DNA from: a virus
DNA length: 36,027 nucleotides
IMG/VR virus record: IMGVR_UViG_3300022851_000050
Span: 1-36,027 of that record
Strand: one strand, 5' to 3'
The notes beneath the pieces were generated by a model that was not told the DNA's origin, ran no database searches, and saw only the letters and a program-made list of their open reading frames with translations. Below are positions 19,886 through 26,961 of the stretch, piece by piece. The position numbers and the translations under genes were made by a program. Numbering within the stretch: position 1 is the first letter of the stretch; every line of letters begins with the position of its first letter.

Positions 19886-20062
19886 ATGATAGCAGTAGGA
19901 TACGAACATATAAAACTGGATTCTTGGACTGGTCCGCCATACAGTTATTCTGTAAAAGTGAATGGAAAATTAAAACAGATGAGTGGGTTTGATGAAGAAC
20001 ACATAAAGAATCAACTGTATCCTAAAACAGCCACAATGATTAGAAAGATTAAAGATGTATAA
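19886..20062 (+). CDS. Small beta-type protein, 58 residues
   Basis: A short protein right after the ligase. The first part (IAVGYEHIKLDSWTGPPYSYSV) contains a proline/tyrosine-rich loop and the rest two strands and a helix (KTATMIRKIKDV). No known family. ATG 19886 is two bases after the ligase stop; the frame is open from 19862 inside the ligase, but that would overlap. It overlaps the SET gene by 8 bases, so ligase, this gene and SET are probably one transcription unit. Confidence 0.55.
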   Translation: MIAVGYEHIKLDSWTGPPYSYSVKVNGKLKQMSGFDEEHIKNQLYPKTATMIRKIKDV

Positions 20063-20372
20063 ACCATTACCAGACGGTATAACAATTAAAGAGTCAAGTG
20101 TACAAGGCTTGGGTTTGTTTGCCACAAAAGATTTTGATCAAGATGTGGTACTGGGTATTGTGCATATCATGAATAAAAATTTTTCGCACGGAGCAATTAG
20201 AACTGCCTTAGGTGCATTTTACAATCATTCATATAACCCTAATTGTAAGAATCTTGCAGGCTTCTGGCATCAATTGCCAGTAAAATATCTAGTAACAACA
20301 AAACCCATTAAAGCAGGTGACGAACTGACTGCAAAATATTCGTTGTATAATGATTTTAAGGACCAGTGGTAA
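20055..20372 (+). CDS. SET-domain protein (putative methyltransferase)
   Basis: A 105-residue single-domain SET protein. It has the characteristic GLGLFATKDF at residues 17-26, GAFYNHSYNPNCKN near 53-66 (the NHSxxPN S-adenosylmethionine site), and KAGDELTAKYSLYND near 86-99 (the GEELTxxY motif with catalytic Tyr). SET enzymes methylate lysines in proteins. At 105 residues it is near the lower limit, and the substrate is unknown; the Hc1-like histone mimic or ribosomal proteins in this phage or host would be candidates, purely by inference. Confidence 0.85.
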   Translation: MYKPLPDGITIKESSVQGLGLFATKDFDQDVVLGIVHIMNKNFSHGAIRTALGAFYNHSYNPNCKNLAGFWHQLPVKYLVTTKPIKAGDELTAKYSLYNDFKDQW

Positions 20373-20377
20373 TATAG

Positions 20378-20542
20378 ATGACTATGAAGAAATACAATGC
20401 ATACAATCATATGGCTCAATTAGGTAAGGTGTCTGGCTTACTAGAAGCACAGACTAAAATTCAAAACCAATTGATTAAAGAACAAAAAAAATTAAAATTA
20501 TTAGAACAATTAAAATTAGTGAAGAATATTAAAAATGACTAA
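20378..20542 (+). CDS. Small Lys/Leu-rich coiled-coil protein
   Basis: A 54-residue protein, helical throughout: GLLEAQTKIQNQLIKEQKK and LKLLEQLKLVKNIK have leucine/isoleucine spacing typical of a parallel coiled coil. It overlaps the next coiled-coil gene by 8 bases. No known family. Two adjacent small coiled-coil genes could encode a heteromeric complex. Confidence 0.55.
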   Translation: MTMKKYNAYNHMAQLGKVSGLLEAQTKIQNQLIKEQKKLKLLEQLKLVKNIKND

Positions 20543-20726
20543 CGAAGTAGACATAATAAAGAAAGCGATGGCAGACAATAAGAAAGTTTTCTTAAAAGAA
20601 ATGAAACAACTAAACGATAAGATTGATGGGCTGGATAAACGTCTAACCAAACACATTGATTTCATTGAAAAAGTTTATATGCCTTTACAAAATAGTATTG
20701 ATAAGTTTAAAAGGTTTTTCAAATAA
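20535..20726 (+). CDS. Small coiled-coil protein
   Basis: A 63-residue protein, mostly one long amphipathic helix (KKAMADNKKVFLKEMKQLND and KIDGLDKRLTKHIDFIEKVY). The spacing of Leu/Ile/Met positions and Lys/Asp/Glu is typical for a coiled coil or a T4 whisker-like segment. Function is unknown. Its start overlaps the previous gene's end and its stop is one base from the next start. Confidence 0.6.
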   Translation: MTNEVDIIKKAMADNKKVFLKEMKQLNDKIDGLDKRLTKHIDFIEKVYMPLQNSIDKFKRFFK

Positions 20727-20727
20727 T

Positions 20728-21093
20728 ATGTACAAGTTTGTGAAATATCTATTGCCAGAACTTTTTGATGAAGATAAAGCATTCAAAGGAGGATTACCCA
20801 AAGTAACTAGATTTCAAATATTAATGGTGTTAGCAACTATGTGGGCATTCATATTCGCACTTATAACACAGAGTTTCATCAGTATAGGAATAAATGTGAC
20901 TACCAGTGTGATAGCACACGCAATAGTGATTGGTGGTATTATATTCACAAAAAAACAATTAGGTATTAATTATAAATTTGATTCATACCATAGTGTGGGT
21001 AGACAGCGAGGTTATACTTGGGCTAGAGATAAACAAGGTAATCCATACAAGATAGCATTAGATCCTAACGATCCAGGAGGAGAACATGAATAA
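20728..21093 (+). CDS. Two-span membrane protein, 121 residues
   Basis: Two hydrophobic segments (about 31-52, ILMVLATMWAFIFALITQSF, and 55-75, with TTSVIAHAIVIGGIIF) separate a basic/acidic N-terminus from a polar C-terminal tail containing GRQRGYTWARDKQGNPYKI. Both ends should face the cytoplasm. No family recognised. The start ATG 20728 follows the previous stop by one base; the frame is open upstream but that part is covered by the coiled-coil gene. It overlaps the beta-rich paralogue B gene by 8 bases. Confidence 0.65.
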   Translation: MYKFVKYLLPELFDEDKAFKGGLPKVTRFQILMVLATMWAFIFALITQSFISIGINVTTSVIAHAIVIGGIIFTKKQLGINYKFDSYHSVGRQRGYTWARDKQGNPYKIALDPNDPGGEHE

Positions 21094-21784
21094 AACAAAA
21101 AAAGTTAGCAGTAAAAAGAAAAAAGCATTGGTAAAAGCAATCAAAAATCCAATAAGATATTTTAAGTTAGACTTGGCAAGGTACGGAGGTGAGGTGTGTA
21201 TGGGAACCATAACATCGGCACAATTTGAATATTGGTACAACAACGACAAGTTCGAACAGTACATGGTAGACATAGATTTCGATGCCAAAGAAGCCAACAA
21301 GGATGTACCTAAAGATGCACAGTTCGACAGACCATTTCACGAACAGGATGATATCTGTCATATATCTGGACCAGAGCTAGCGGACGGACAGACCATGACC
21401 ATAACGGAAATGGACAAAGATGGTGACACCTTAATGGCTGAGGATGGAGGCTTCCCAGAAGATCAAAAGATAGATTTCGCTGACTTTAAAAAGTTGGGAG
21501 TCAAAATCAAATGTGTAGCCAAGCATAACTCAGGTTCAAAGAGCTGTAAGGATAAACATTATATGTTTGGGCAATACTTCAACAAGGGAGGTTGGTACAC
21601 AGAAGATTTAATTAAAACAGGACCAGACGGCATCAACTTTAAGAAAATGAATATTGATTACGAAGATGCAGACGGATTCAAAGTGTTCAGTCAAGTGACG
21701 ATAGATGGTGTGGACTACTACCTGCAAGAAGACAGCTCAGGCAAAGGTTCAAGTTTCTATGTGATGGAAGGTGACGACGTCTAA
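21086..21784 (+). CDS. Beta-rich protein, paralogue B
   Basis: A 232-residue acidic protein related to the product at 8531. Shared marks are VPKDAQFDR, DDICHISG, KHYMFG and GGWYTED, in the same order. It has a very basic N-terminal 20 residues (KTKKVSSKKKKALVK), absent from paralogue A, and an acidic Asp/Glu-rich middle. Function unknown. A strong GGAGGAG Shine-Dalgarno precedes the ATG. Its stop overlaps the start of a 2OG oxygenase by one base, so in both modules the two families sit side by side although in opposite order. Confidence 0.72.
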   Translation: MNKTKKVSSKKKKALVKAIKNPIRYFKLDLARYGGEVCMGTITSAQFEYWYNNDKFEQYMVDIDFDAKEANKDVPKDAQFDRPFHEQDDICHISGPELADGQTMTITEMDKDGDTLMAEDGGFPEDQKIDFADFKKLGVKIKCVAKHNSGSKSCKDKHYMFGQYFNKGGWYTEDLIKTGPDGINFKKMNIDYEDADGFKVFSQVTIDGVDYYLQEDSSGKGSSFYVMEGDDV

Positions 21785-22371
21785 TGAAAAGACACGAAAT
21801 ATTTCCTGTGCCAATATGGGAATTCACATACAGTGAAGCAGAAATATTTAGAGAAAAAATTGTCCCGTTATTCAAAGAAATTGAAAAGAACAATCCCAAT
21901 AAAGCAATGTCATATACAAAAGAAGGTTATACCAGTTATGGTCCAATCACTAATATATTAGATTATGATGAATGCAAAGACATAAAAAATTTTGTTATGG
22001 GCAATGTTGTTGAAGCAGTGAAGGAGTTAGGTCTTGAAGGTTATTGTAATCTCACAGGCAGTTGGTTCAACAACAATAGAAAATACAGCAGTCACGGACC
22101 TCACAATCATGTTCCAGACACCATAAGCGGAATTTATTATGTACAAGCAGAAGAGAATGATGCAAGAATTAGTTTCCACGATCAGAATAAAATTAGCAAT
22201 TGGCCCTGGAAAGCACCCTCAGTGATCAATGACATGACAAGAAGAACACACAGTTTCACACCTAAAACTGGTAGACTGTTGCTTTTTCCAAGTTACATTG
22301 AACACAGTGTTGAACAGCAGTTGACAGACAATGAAAGGATCAGCATTAGTTTTAATGCTTTTGTGAATTAA
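21784..22371 (+). CDS. 2-oxoglutarate/Fe(II)-dependent oxygenase-like protein (copy 2)
   Basis: A 195-residue relative of the products at 7863 and 26958. The metal-binding region is HGPHNHVPDTISGIYYV (104-120, His107 and His109), the distal His is His174 in FPSYIEHSVE, and the 2-oxoglutarate-binding Arg is Arg185 in RISISFN. An N-terminal FPVPIWEF strand matches the FPTVIW start of copy 1. Substrate unknown. The pairing with paralogue B indicates a duplicated functional unit. Its TAA overlaps the ATG of a tiny hydrophobic peptide. Confidence 0.8.
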   Translation: MKRHEIFPVPIWEFTYSEAEIFREKIVPLFKEIEKNNPNKAMSYTKEGYTSYGPITNILDYDECKDIKNFVMGNVVEAVKELGLEGYCNLTGSWFNNNRKYSSHGPHNHVPDTISGIYYVQAEENDARISFHDQNKISNWPWKAPSVINDMTRRTHSFTPKTGRLLLFPSYIEHSVEQQLTDNERISISFNAFVN

Positions 22372-22445
22372 TGGAACTAATTGTGTTTGCTACAATATTC
22401 ACATTGATAATTTTGTTAACAGGATACATAGGTCCAAAAAAATGA
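22371..22445 (+). CDS. Tiny membrane peptide, 24 residues
   Basis: ELIVFATIFTLIILLTGYIG is almost entirely hydrophobic and long enough to span the membrane once, followed by PKK. The start shares TAATG with the oxygenase stop and its own TGA overlaps the next gene's ATG (ATGA). Such overlaps on both sides support real translation, though the size makes it uncertain. Confidence 0.45.
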   Translation: MELIVFATIFTLIILLTGYIGPKK

Positions 22446-22672
22446 AATCATTTACTGTAGACATCAAAAGAGGCGATAAAATAGAAGTTGGAAGATTTAG
22501 AAATGTTCTAGCCACTGTGCAATCAATTGAAACTGATGAGCACGGACAGCCTGTGATTGTTACTTCTAAAGGCAAAAAGAAGTTGTTTACTTGTAGATTT
22601 ACAAAACTTTCGCCCGGTGCAAAGACACCAAAACAAATACTTTTAGAAAGCAAAAGAAAGAAAAAAACTTGA
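22442..22672 (+). CDS. Small basic beta protein, 76 residues
   Basis: Strand-rich and basic: KSFTVDIKRGDKIEVGRF, then NVLATVQSIETD and PVIVTSKGKKKLFTCRF, ending in a Lys/Arg-rich tail. The GDxIxVGxFxNxxAxVxxI start resembles KOW- or SH3-like RNA-binding modules, but I cannot name it. It follows the tiny membrane peptide with a 4-base overlap. Confidence 0.6.
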   Translation: MKSFTVDIKRGDKIEVGRFRNVLATVQSIETDEHGQPVIVTSKGKKKLFTCRFTKLSPGAKTPKQILLESKRKKKT

Positions 22673-22697
22673 TTTTTCTCTGAAGAGACTATATAAG
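22669..22697 (+). promoter_or_regulatory. Weak sigma70-like promoter
   Basis: TTGATT 22669-22674, 17-base spacer, TATAAG 22692-22697 (or TATATA with a 15-base spacer), eight bases before ATG 22706. Confidence 0.4.
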
Positions 22698-22705
22698 AAC
22701 ATAGT

Positions 22706-23551
22706 ATGAGCGAGATTCAAGAAATAAAAAAACCTACAATTCAGGAACGGATTCAAAAAAGAGTTCATGAAATACTGGAACCAATCGAAGTTTGGTTGGA
22801 TAGATATGTGATTCAACCTGATAAATTTGATCCTGATAAATTTAAATTGGTGGACGTGTTCAAGAAAGAACAAGTAGGCGGTGTACATGCAAGAAAGATC
22901 ATGGAGATGTACGAACCTCAATATCAGGAATATAAGGATCTATTGAGTTTAAGAGAAAAAAATCTTACATTTAAAGAAATTACAGAGGACGAAGATAACG
23001 ATTCGGAAGAGAGACAACTGTTAGAGTCTTATGAAGATGTTGACAATGGTGTGATTCAAAAAGGAATCAAAGCATACGATAATATTTTTGAAGCCTGCGA
23101 CAGAATGATATCAATTGCCAATGCTAATCGTAAGCCACGAAAGAAAAAAGAGAAGTCACCTGAGAAATTAGTATCTAAAATGCAATTCAGATTGGAAGAT
23201 GAAAAATTGTTACTCAAATCAATCGATGCAACAGAAATTATATATGCTGAACAACTGTGGGTGTACAACACCAAGACTAGGAAACTAGGACACTACAAAG
23301 CAAAGGTCTTAGATCCACGAGGGTTGAGCAGACCAGGCACAGGGTTAACAGTAAAAGGAACATCCATAAAAGGATTTGATGAAGAAAACAGTGTTCAAAA
23401 AACACTCAGACACCCTGAACAGCAATTGAAACAGTTTGCTAATTCAGGACCCAAGAAGGTAATAGAGCTGTTTGATGCTGTTAAAACAATGGGCATTAAA
23501 CTGAATGGACGTGTCAATTCTGAAGTCATTTTGTTAAGAGCAGTTAGATAA
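22706..23551 (+). CDS. Hypothetical protein, 281 residues
   Basis: I do not recognise a family. The N-terminal half is helical and acidic, including an Asp/Glu-rich stretch (EDEDNDSEERQ). A basic linker (KPRKKKEKSPEK, about 144-155) leads to a compact C-terminal domain with YAEQLWVYNTKTRKLGHYKA, then DPRGLSRPGTGLTVKGTSIK and VIELFDAVKTMGIKLNGRVN. This C-terminal region looks conserved and may bind nucleic acid; the gene lies just before a fibre-like structural gene. No signal peptide. The stop overlaps a late-type box. Confidence 0.7.
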   Translation: MSEIQEIKKPTIQERIQKRVHEILEPIEVWLDRYVIQPDKFDPDKFKLVDVFKKEQVGGVHARKIMEMYEPQYQEYKDLLSLREKNLTFKEITEDEDNDSEERQLLESYEDVDNGVIQKGIKAYDNIFEACDRMISIANANRKPRKKKEKSPEKLVSKMQFRLEDEKLLLKSIDATEIIYAEQLWVYNTKTRKLGHYKAKVLDPRGLSRPGTGLTVKGTSIKGFDEENSVQKTLRHPEQQLKQFANSGPKKVIELFDAVKTMGIKLNGRVNSEVILLRAVR

Positions 23552-23554
23552 ATA
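23547..23554 (+). promoter_or_regulatory. Late-type promoter box
   Basis: GATAAATA followed by ACTGTAT, then ATG 23562 only seven bases beyond the box. It overlaps the stop codon of the previous gene. Confidence 0.6.
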
Positions 23555-23561
23555 ACTGTAT

Positions 23562-24443
23562 ATGAGCATTAGAGACGACATAATTTCAATTAAAAATGGA
23601 TTAGTAACACTGGGCGATGCAATAGAAAGCCTTAGTGTACACGCATCTGCTGACGAATCAGTTGTAAATTCTACTAAATCAGTTAATTTTGCTGGCTCAG
23701 AAACAACACCAATCTACGGCAAAGGTTTGCAGTGGAGTGGATTTGGCAACACAAAGATGCTGAACTTCCAAGCAAATCCAGATAGATTGTGGAGTTCGAA
23801 CACTTTAGATTTACACAGAGATGCACATTACTCAATTGATAACACACTTGTTCTTTCAGCAGAAGAATTAGGTCCAACAGTTAGAAGATCAAATTTAAGA
23901 TCAGTTGGTGTGTTGAACGGATTAGCAGTAAATGGTGATATGAACATTGATCAGTTTGTCTTCTGGAATTCAGGAATGAATAGATTGGGTGTTGGTATTG
24001 AAGCAGGTAATGGACAATTGTCTGTGGCTTCTAACTATGTTGAATTTAGAGTTCAACCCAATGATGTAGATGCTGAAGTTGGGACATACACAACACACGA
24101 TTTAAGAATTCAAACAGATAGTACAGACAGAATACTTGTAAAAGCAAACGGTGACGTTACTATCGGAACTCAAGGTGGAACAGATAAGAAAGTCAAGATA
24201 CACGGAAAACTTGCAGTAGGCATCAACAACATAAGAGACGATGCAGACTTTGAAGTAGCCGGTCCAGTAAGATTGGAAGGAAAACGTTTCAGTGTTGCAG
24301 ATGACACACCAACAGTTGGTGTCCATGCTAAAGGTGATGTTGTTTGGAATTCTAATCCTGTACCAGGTAGTGTAGTTGGCTGGATATGTGTTAACACAGG
24401 CACACCAGGCGAATGGAAATCTTTCGGAAATATTTCTCAATAA
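23562..24443 (+). CDS. Fibre-like virion structural protein
   Basis: A 293-residue protein. A short helical start (IRDDIISIKNGLVTLGDAIE) is followed by a long Ser/Thr/Asn/Gly-rich beta region with GKGLQWSGFGNTKMLNF and DLHRDAHYSIDNTLVLSAEEL, then GDVTIGTQGGTD, FEVAGPVRLEGK and a C-terminal PGSVVGWICVNTG. This repetitive beta pattern is typical of phage tail fibres or their base parts, and the ending resembles structural proteins of cyanophages. It would act outside the cell on the virion. The late box in front supports late expression. Confidence 0.75.
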   Translation: MSIRDDIISIKNGLVTLGDAIESLSVHASADESVVNSTKSVNFAGSETTPIYGKGLQWSGFGNTKMLNFQANPDRLWSSNTLDLHRDAHYSIDNTLVLSAEELGPTVRRSNLRSVGVLNGLAVNGDMNIDQFVFWNSGMNRLGVGIEAGNGQLSVASNYVEFRVQPNDVDAEVGTYTTHDLRIQTDSTDRILVKANGDVTIGTQGGTDKKVKIHGKLAVGINNIRDDADFEVAGPVRLEGKRFSVADDTPTVGVHAKGDVVWNSNPVPGSVVGWICVNTGTPGEWKSFGNISQ

Positions 24444-24736
24444 AAAAATCAGTAGGCATATGGGAGTGGCTTGGTAAAGTTGCACCATTAACTGCCTTGA
24501 TGATTCTTTGTATCGTACTGGCATTTGATTTTACATCTTGGATCGATTATTTTGTATCTGCAATATCATTGTTATTTGCCATTACAGCATTCACATGGTG
24601 GTGGTGGGTAATTTATGCAGTCAAAGACATATTCAAATTGTTGAATAGTGCAAACAAAAGATTTGCTGAAGTGTTGACAGAACTTAAAAATATCAAAAAA
24701 GAAACAATCAAAATTAAGAAAAGAAAAAACCGTTAA
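24413..24736 (+). CDS. Two-span membrane protein with helical tail
   Basis: A 107-residue protein overlapping the previous structural gene by 31 bases in another frame. Two hydrophobic segments (about 25-42, PLTALMILCIVLAFDF, and 46-68, with TWWWWVIYAV) precede a charged helical tail (NSANKRFAEVLTELKNIKKE) that probably lies in the cytoplasm. It has a clear Trp cluster at the end of the second segment. No family is recognised; a holin-like or regulator role is only a guess. Confidence 0.65.
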   Translation: MEIFRKYFSIKKSVGIWEWLGKVAPLTALMILCIVLAFDFTSWIDYFVSAISLLFAITAFTWWWWVIYAVKDIFKLLNSANKRFAEVLTELKNIKKETIKIKKRKNR

Positions 24737-25170
24737 TAATCAAACAATTTATTTTTGTATTCCACAGTCATGTTGTTGTAGTAACTGCCTTTGTCAAGAT
24801 TTTTCCTAGCATCATTTAATTTTTTTCTTTGTTGCACTAGTAATAAATTGTGCTTGCCATTACTTGTTGTTATGTTTTTCATTTTAGTTTTGGCTTGTCT
24901 ATGATCCGGCAAAAACACAAATTCAGGATATTGTTTTTTCAACTTTGATGCATAAGTTTCTAATCTTGACTTACTAATTTTTTTTGGAAGCACAAATATA
25001 GTGACTTCTTGTTGACATTGGTCAACATCAATGTTCATTCCTTCACACTCAACAATGGACCATGATGCATTTTTGGCATAAGGACAGATTGCAACTCCAT
25101 TGAAACCTTTTTGTGGTTTTACAATTTTAGCCATCCATTCGACCACATCTGTGTAAATAGAACTGTTCAT
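24733..25170 (-). CDS. Hypothetical minus-strand protein (weak DUF1415 resemblance)
   Basis: A 145-residue protein that converges on the membrane-protein gene, overlapping its end by 4 bases. The start is chosen at minus-strand ATG 25170 because a late-type ATTAAATA box lies just upstream; the longer frame would overlap the divergent gene. VEWMAKIVKPQKGFNGVAIC resembles the DUF1415 pattern (hydrophobic helix followed by G-x-x-x-CP-A), and VTIFVLPKKISKSRLET and YPEFVFLPDHRQA follow. The match is weak. The C-terminal half is basic (VQQRKKLNDARKN) and may bind RNA or DNA. Confidence 0.65.
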   Translation of the reverse strand: MNSSIYTDVVEWMAKIVKPQKGFNGVAICPYAKNASWSIVECEGMNIDVDQCQQEVTIFVLPKKISKSRLETYASKLKKQYPEFVFLPDHRQAKTKMKNITTSNGKHNLLLVQQRKKLNDARKNLDKGSYYNNMTVEYKNKLFDY

Positions 25171-25186
25171 TATAAAGGTATTTAAT
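25171..25186. promoter_or_regulatory. Divergent late-type promoter region
   Basis: Between the two start codons only 16 bases remain. On the minus strand they read ATTAAATACC (box at 25179-25186) ahead of the ATG at 25170; on the plus strand TATAAAGG precedes ATG 25187. Both messages would be nearly leaderless. Confidence 0.5.
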
Positions 25187-25780
25187 ATGTTAGTAATAGG
25201 AAATGGCGAGAGTCGAGCAGAACTTGATGTAGAATCATTCAACTTGCCCACAGTTGGTTGCAACGCAATATTTAGAGATGTAAAAGTAGATCATTTAGTG
25301 TGCTGTGACAGACGTATGGTTCGTGAAGCCATCACTCATGTAAACACTCAACAGAGTTGTGTGTACACCAGACAGGATTGGTATGAAGATTTTGACGTGA
25401 TGCCTGTGCCTGATTTACCTTATCATGGTGAACTGAGACAAGATGATCCTTGGCATTGGGGAACGGGTCAGTATGCTCTGTTGATTGCTCTACAGTATGC
25501 TGTCACAGACCATATTCATATTGTGGGATTTGATCTGTTTGGAGTTGAAGGATATGTGAATAATATGTACAAAGATACCAAATCTTATGATGTCAGTTCA
25601 AAACAACAAGTTGATCCATCGTATTGGATATATCAAAATAAAAAAATATTTGAACATTATCCCAAACAAAAATTCAATTACTATGTGGAAGAAAATTTTC
25701 CATTACCAGAAAGTTGGCAAGATATACCAAATTTAAAAATTATTCCCTTGACAGACTTGAAAAAACATATTATAATTTAA
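25187..25780 (+). CDS. Rossmann-like protein, possible glycosyltransferase-related
   Basis: A 197-residue protein. The start MLVIGNGESRAELDVESF resembles the GNGPS loop of GT29/DUF115-like proteins that hold a nucleotide-sugar or related ligand; VGCNAIFRD and VDHLVCCDRRMV continue that pattern, and HIHIVGFDLFG is a second Rossmann-type strand. DDPWHWGTGQYALLIAL forms a conserved-looking middle. Exact activity cannot be stated. It precedes a pterin-synthase-like gene and a glycosyltransferase-like gene, so a role in modifying DNA or surface sugars is plausible. Its final codons contain the promoter of the next gene. Confidence 0.65.
   Translation: MLVIGNGESRAELDVESFNLPTVGCNAIFRDVKVDHLVCCDRRMVREAITHVNTQQSCVYTRQDWYEDFDVMPVPDLPYHGELRQDDPWHWGTGQYALLIALQYAVTDHIHIVGFDLFGVEGYVNNMYKDTKSYDVSSKQQVDPSYWIYQNKKIFEHYPKQKFNYYVEENFPLPESWQDIPNLKIIPLTDLKKHIII
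25748..25776 (+). promoter_or_regulatory. Sigma70-type promoter of the QueD-like gene
   Basis: TTGACA 25748-25753, 17-base spacer, TATAAT 25771-25776. The following TTTAAACTTACAA and GGAG closely repeat the leader at 4358-4376. Confidence 0.8.
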
Positions 25781-25798
25781 ACTTACAAGGAGATTACA

Positions 25799-26248
25799 TT
25801 GGCGAAACATTACAGCACAAAACATTACGGACACAATATAGGTTTATCCGCAGTGTTCCGACAACCCAACGCAGATCATTCACACTGTCATCTGCTACAT
25901 GGGTATTCATTAGCATTTACATTTACATTTGGTTGTGACGCATTAGACAACAAAAACTGGGCAGTGGACTTTGGAGGTTTGAAACCTTTAAAGAAATGGC
26001 TGGAAGATAGTTTTGACCACAAACTTTGTTTAGATATTGATGATCCACATTTAGAAAAATTTAAAGAACTTGAAGCATTGGACTTGGCAGATATTAGAAT
26101 GTTTGATGGTGTTGGTGCAGAGAAATTTGCCGAACACGCCTTTAACTTTGCAGACAAACTTATACGTGAAGCAACAGACAATCGGTGTTATGTGATAAAA
26201 GTTGAATGTGCTGAGCATGGAGCCAACAGTGCAATCTACGAAGGCTAA
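25799..26248 (+). CDS. QueD / 6-pyruvoyl-tetrahydropterin-synthase-like protein
   Basis: A 149-residue member of the PTPS/QueD fold. QueD makes 6-carboxytetrahydropterin on the way to preQ0 and 7-deazaguanine bases. Catalytic-type residues are seen: Cys30 in SHCHLLHGY, Asp73-His74 in SFDHKL, and Glu near the C-terminus (VECAEHG). The zinc site is altered: compared with E. coli QueD His16-x-His31-x-His33, the residues here are Phe20, His34 and Tyr36. It may therefore bind metal differently or act on another substrate. Start codon is TTG with AAGGAG (25787-25792) in front; no ATG fits. TAATG overlap to the next gene. Confidence 0.8.
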   Translation: MAKHYSTKHYGHNIGLSAVFRQPNADHSHCHLLHGYSLAFTFTFGCDALDNKNWAVDFGGLKPLKKWLEDSFDHKLCLDIDDPHLEKFKELEALDLADIRMFDGVGAEKFAEHAFNFADKLIREATDNRCYVIKVECAEHGANSAIYEG

Positions 26249-26961
26249 TGATCAATTACATTGTTTGTTTAAAATGGGGTAACAAGTATGGTCCGGAGTA
26301 TGTGAATACACTGGAACAAATGGTACGTAGATATTGCACTCTACCATTTGAATTTGTTTGCTTTACAGAAAATCCACAAGGATTAAACAGCACAGTCAGA
26401 GTGATGCCTATTGCACAAGGATATGGAGTAAGTGGTTGGTGGCACAAACCATTGTTGTTCAATCCCAGTTTACCTTTAGGAGATCCACAAGGCACAGTTT
26501 TATACATTGATCTTGATGTGATAGTTTTTAGAAGTATAGACAATTTATTAACATACAAACCTAACGAGTTTTGTGTGATTAGAGATTTTAATAGATGCAA
26601 TAATCCTAAATGGAATAGATTCAACAGCAGTGTGGTGAGATGGAACATTGGTCAACATCCTCAAATCTATAGAGATTTTATACAAAACCCAGCCGCACCT
26701 GTGCGTAGATTTCACGGAGACCAAGATTGGCTGTATGCTCAAGTTAAAAATGATTTTAATTTTTGGCCCGATGAATGGATACAGAGTTACAAATGGGAGA
26801 TGCGAGGAAAACCTCCTATGGTACGAAACCAAGACGGAACAAAAGATTTTATATCTCCAGGTGTGCCAAAGATACACCCTCAAACATCTATTGCTGTGTT
26901 TCATGGAGATCCTCAACCTAAACATTGCCAGGATCCCTGGTGTAAGGAGAATTGGAAATGA
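26248..26961 (+). CDS. Glycosyltransferase-like protein
   Basis: A 237-residue protein with a GT-A type pattern. INYIVCLKWGNKYGPEYVNT opens it and TVLYIDLDVIVFRSID (83-98) carries the DxD motif (Asp88, Asp90) that binds the nucleotide-sugar metal. HGDQDWLYAQV and the C-terminal AVFHGDPQPKHC fit the acceptor-side loops of GT8-like enzymes of phages. It would transfer a sugar to DNA, lipid or host surface; the acceptor is unknown. It starts on the previous stop and its TGA overlaps the next ATG, so it is coupled to QueD-like and oxygenase genes. Confidence 0.78.
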   Translation: MINYIVCLKWGNKYGPEYVNTLEQMVRRYCTLPFEFVCFTENPQGLNSTVRVMPIAQGYGVSGWWHKPLLFNPSLPLGDPQGTVLYIDLDVIVFRSIDNLLTYKPNEFCVIRDFNRCNNPKWNRFNSSVVRWNIGQHPQIYRDFIQNPAAPVRRFHGDQDWLYAQVKNDFNFWPDEWIQSYKWEMRGKPPMVRNQDGTKDFISPGVPKIHPQTSIAVFHGDPQPKHCQDPWCKENWK

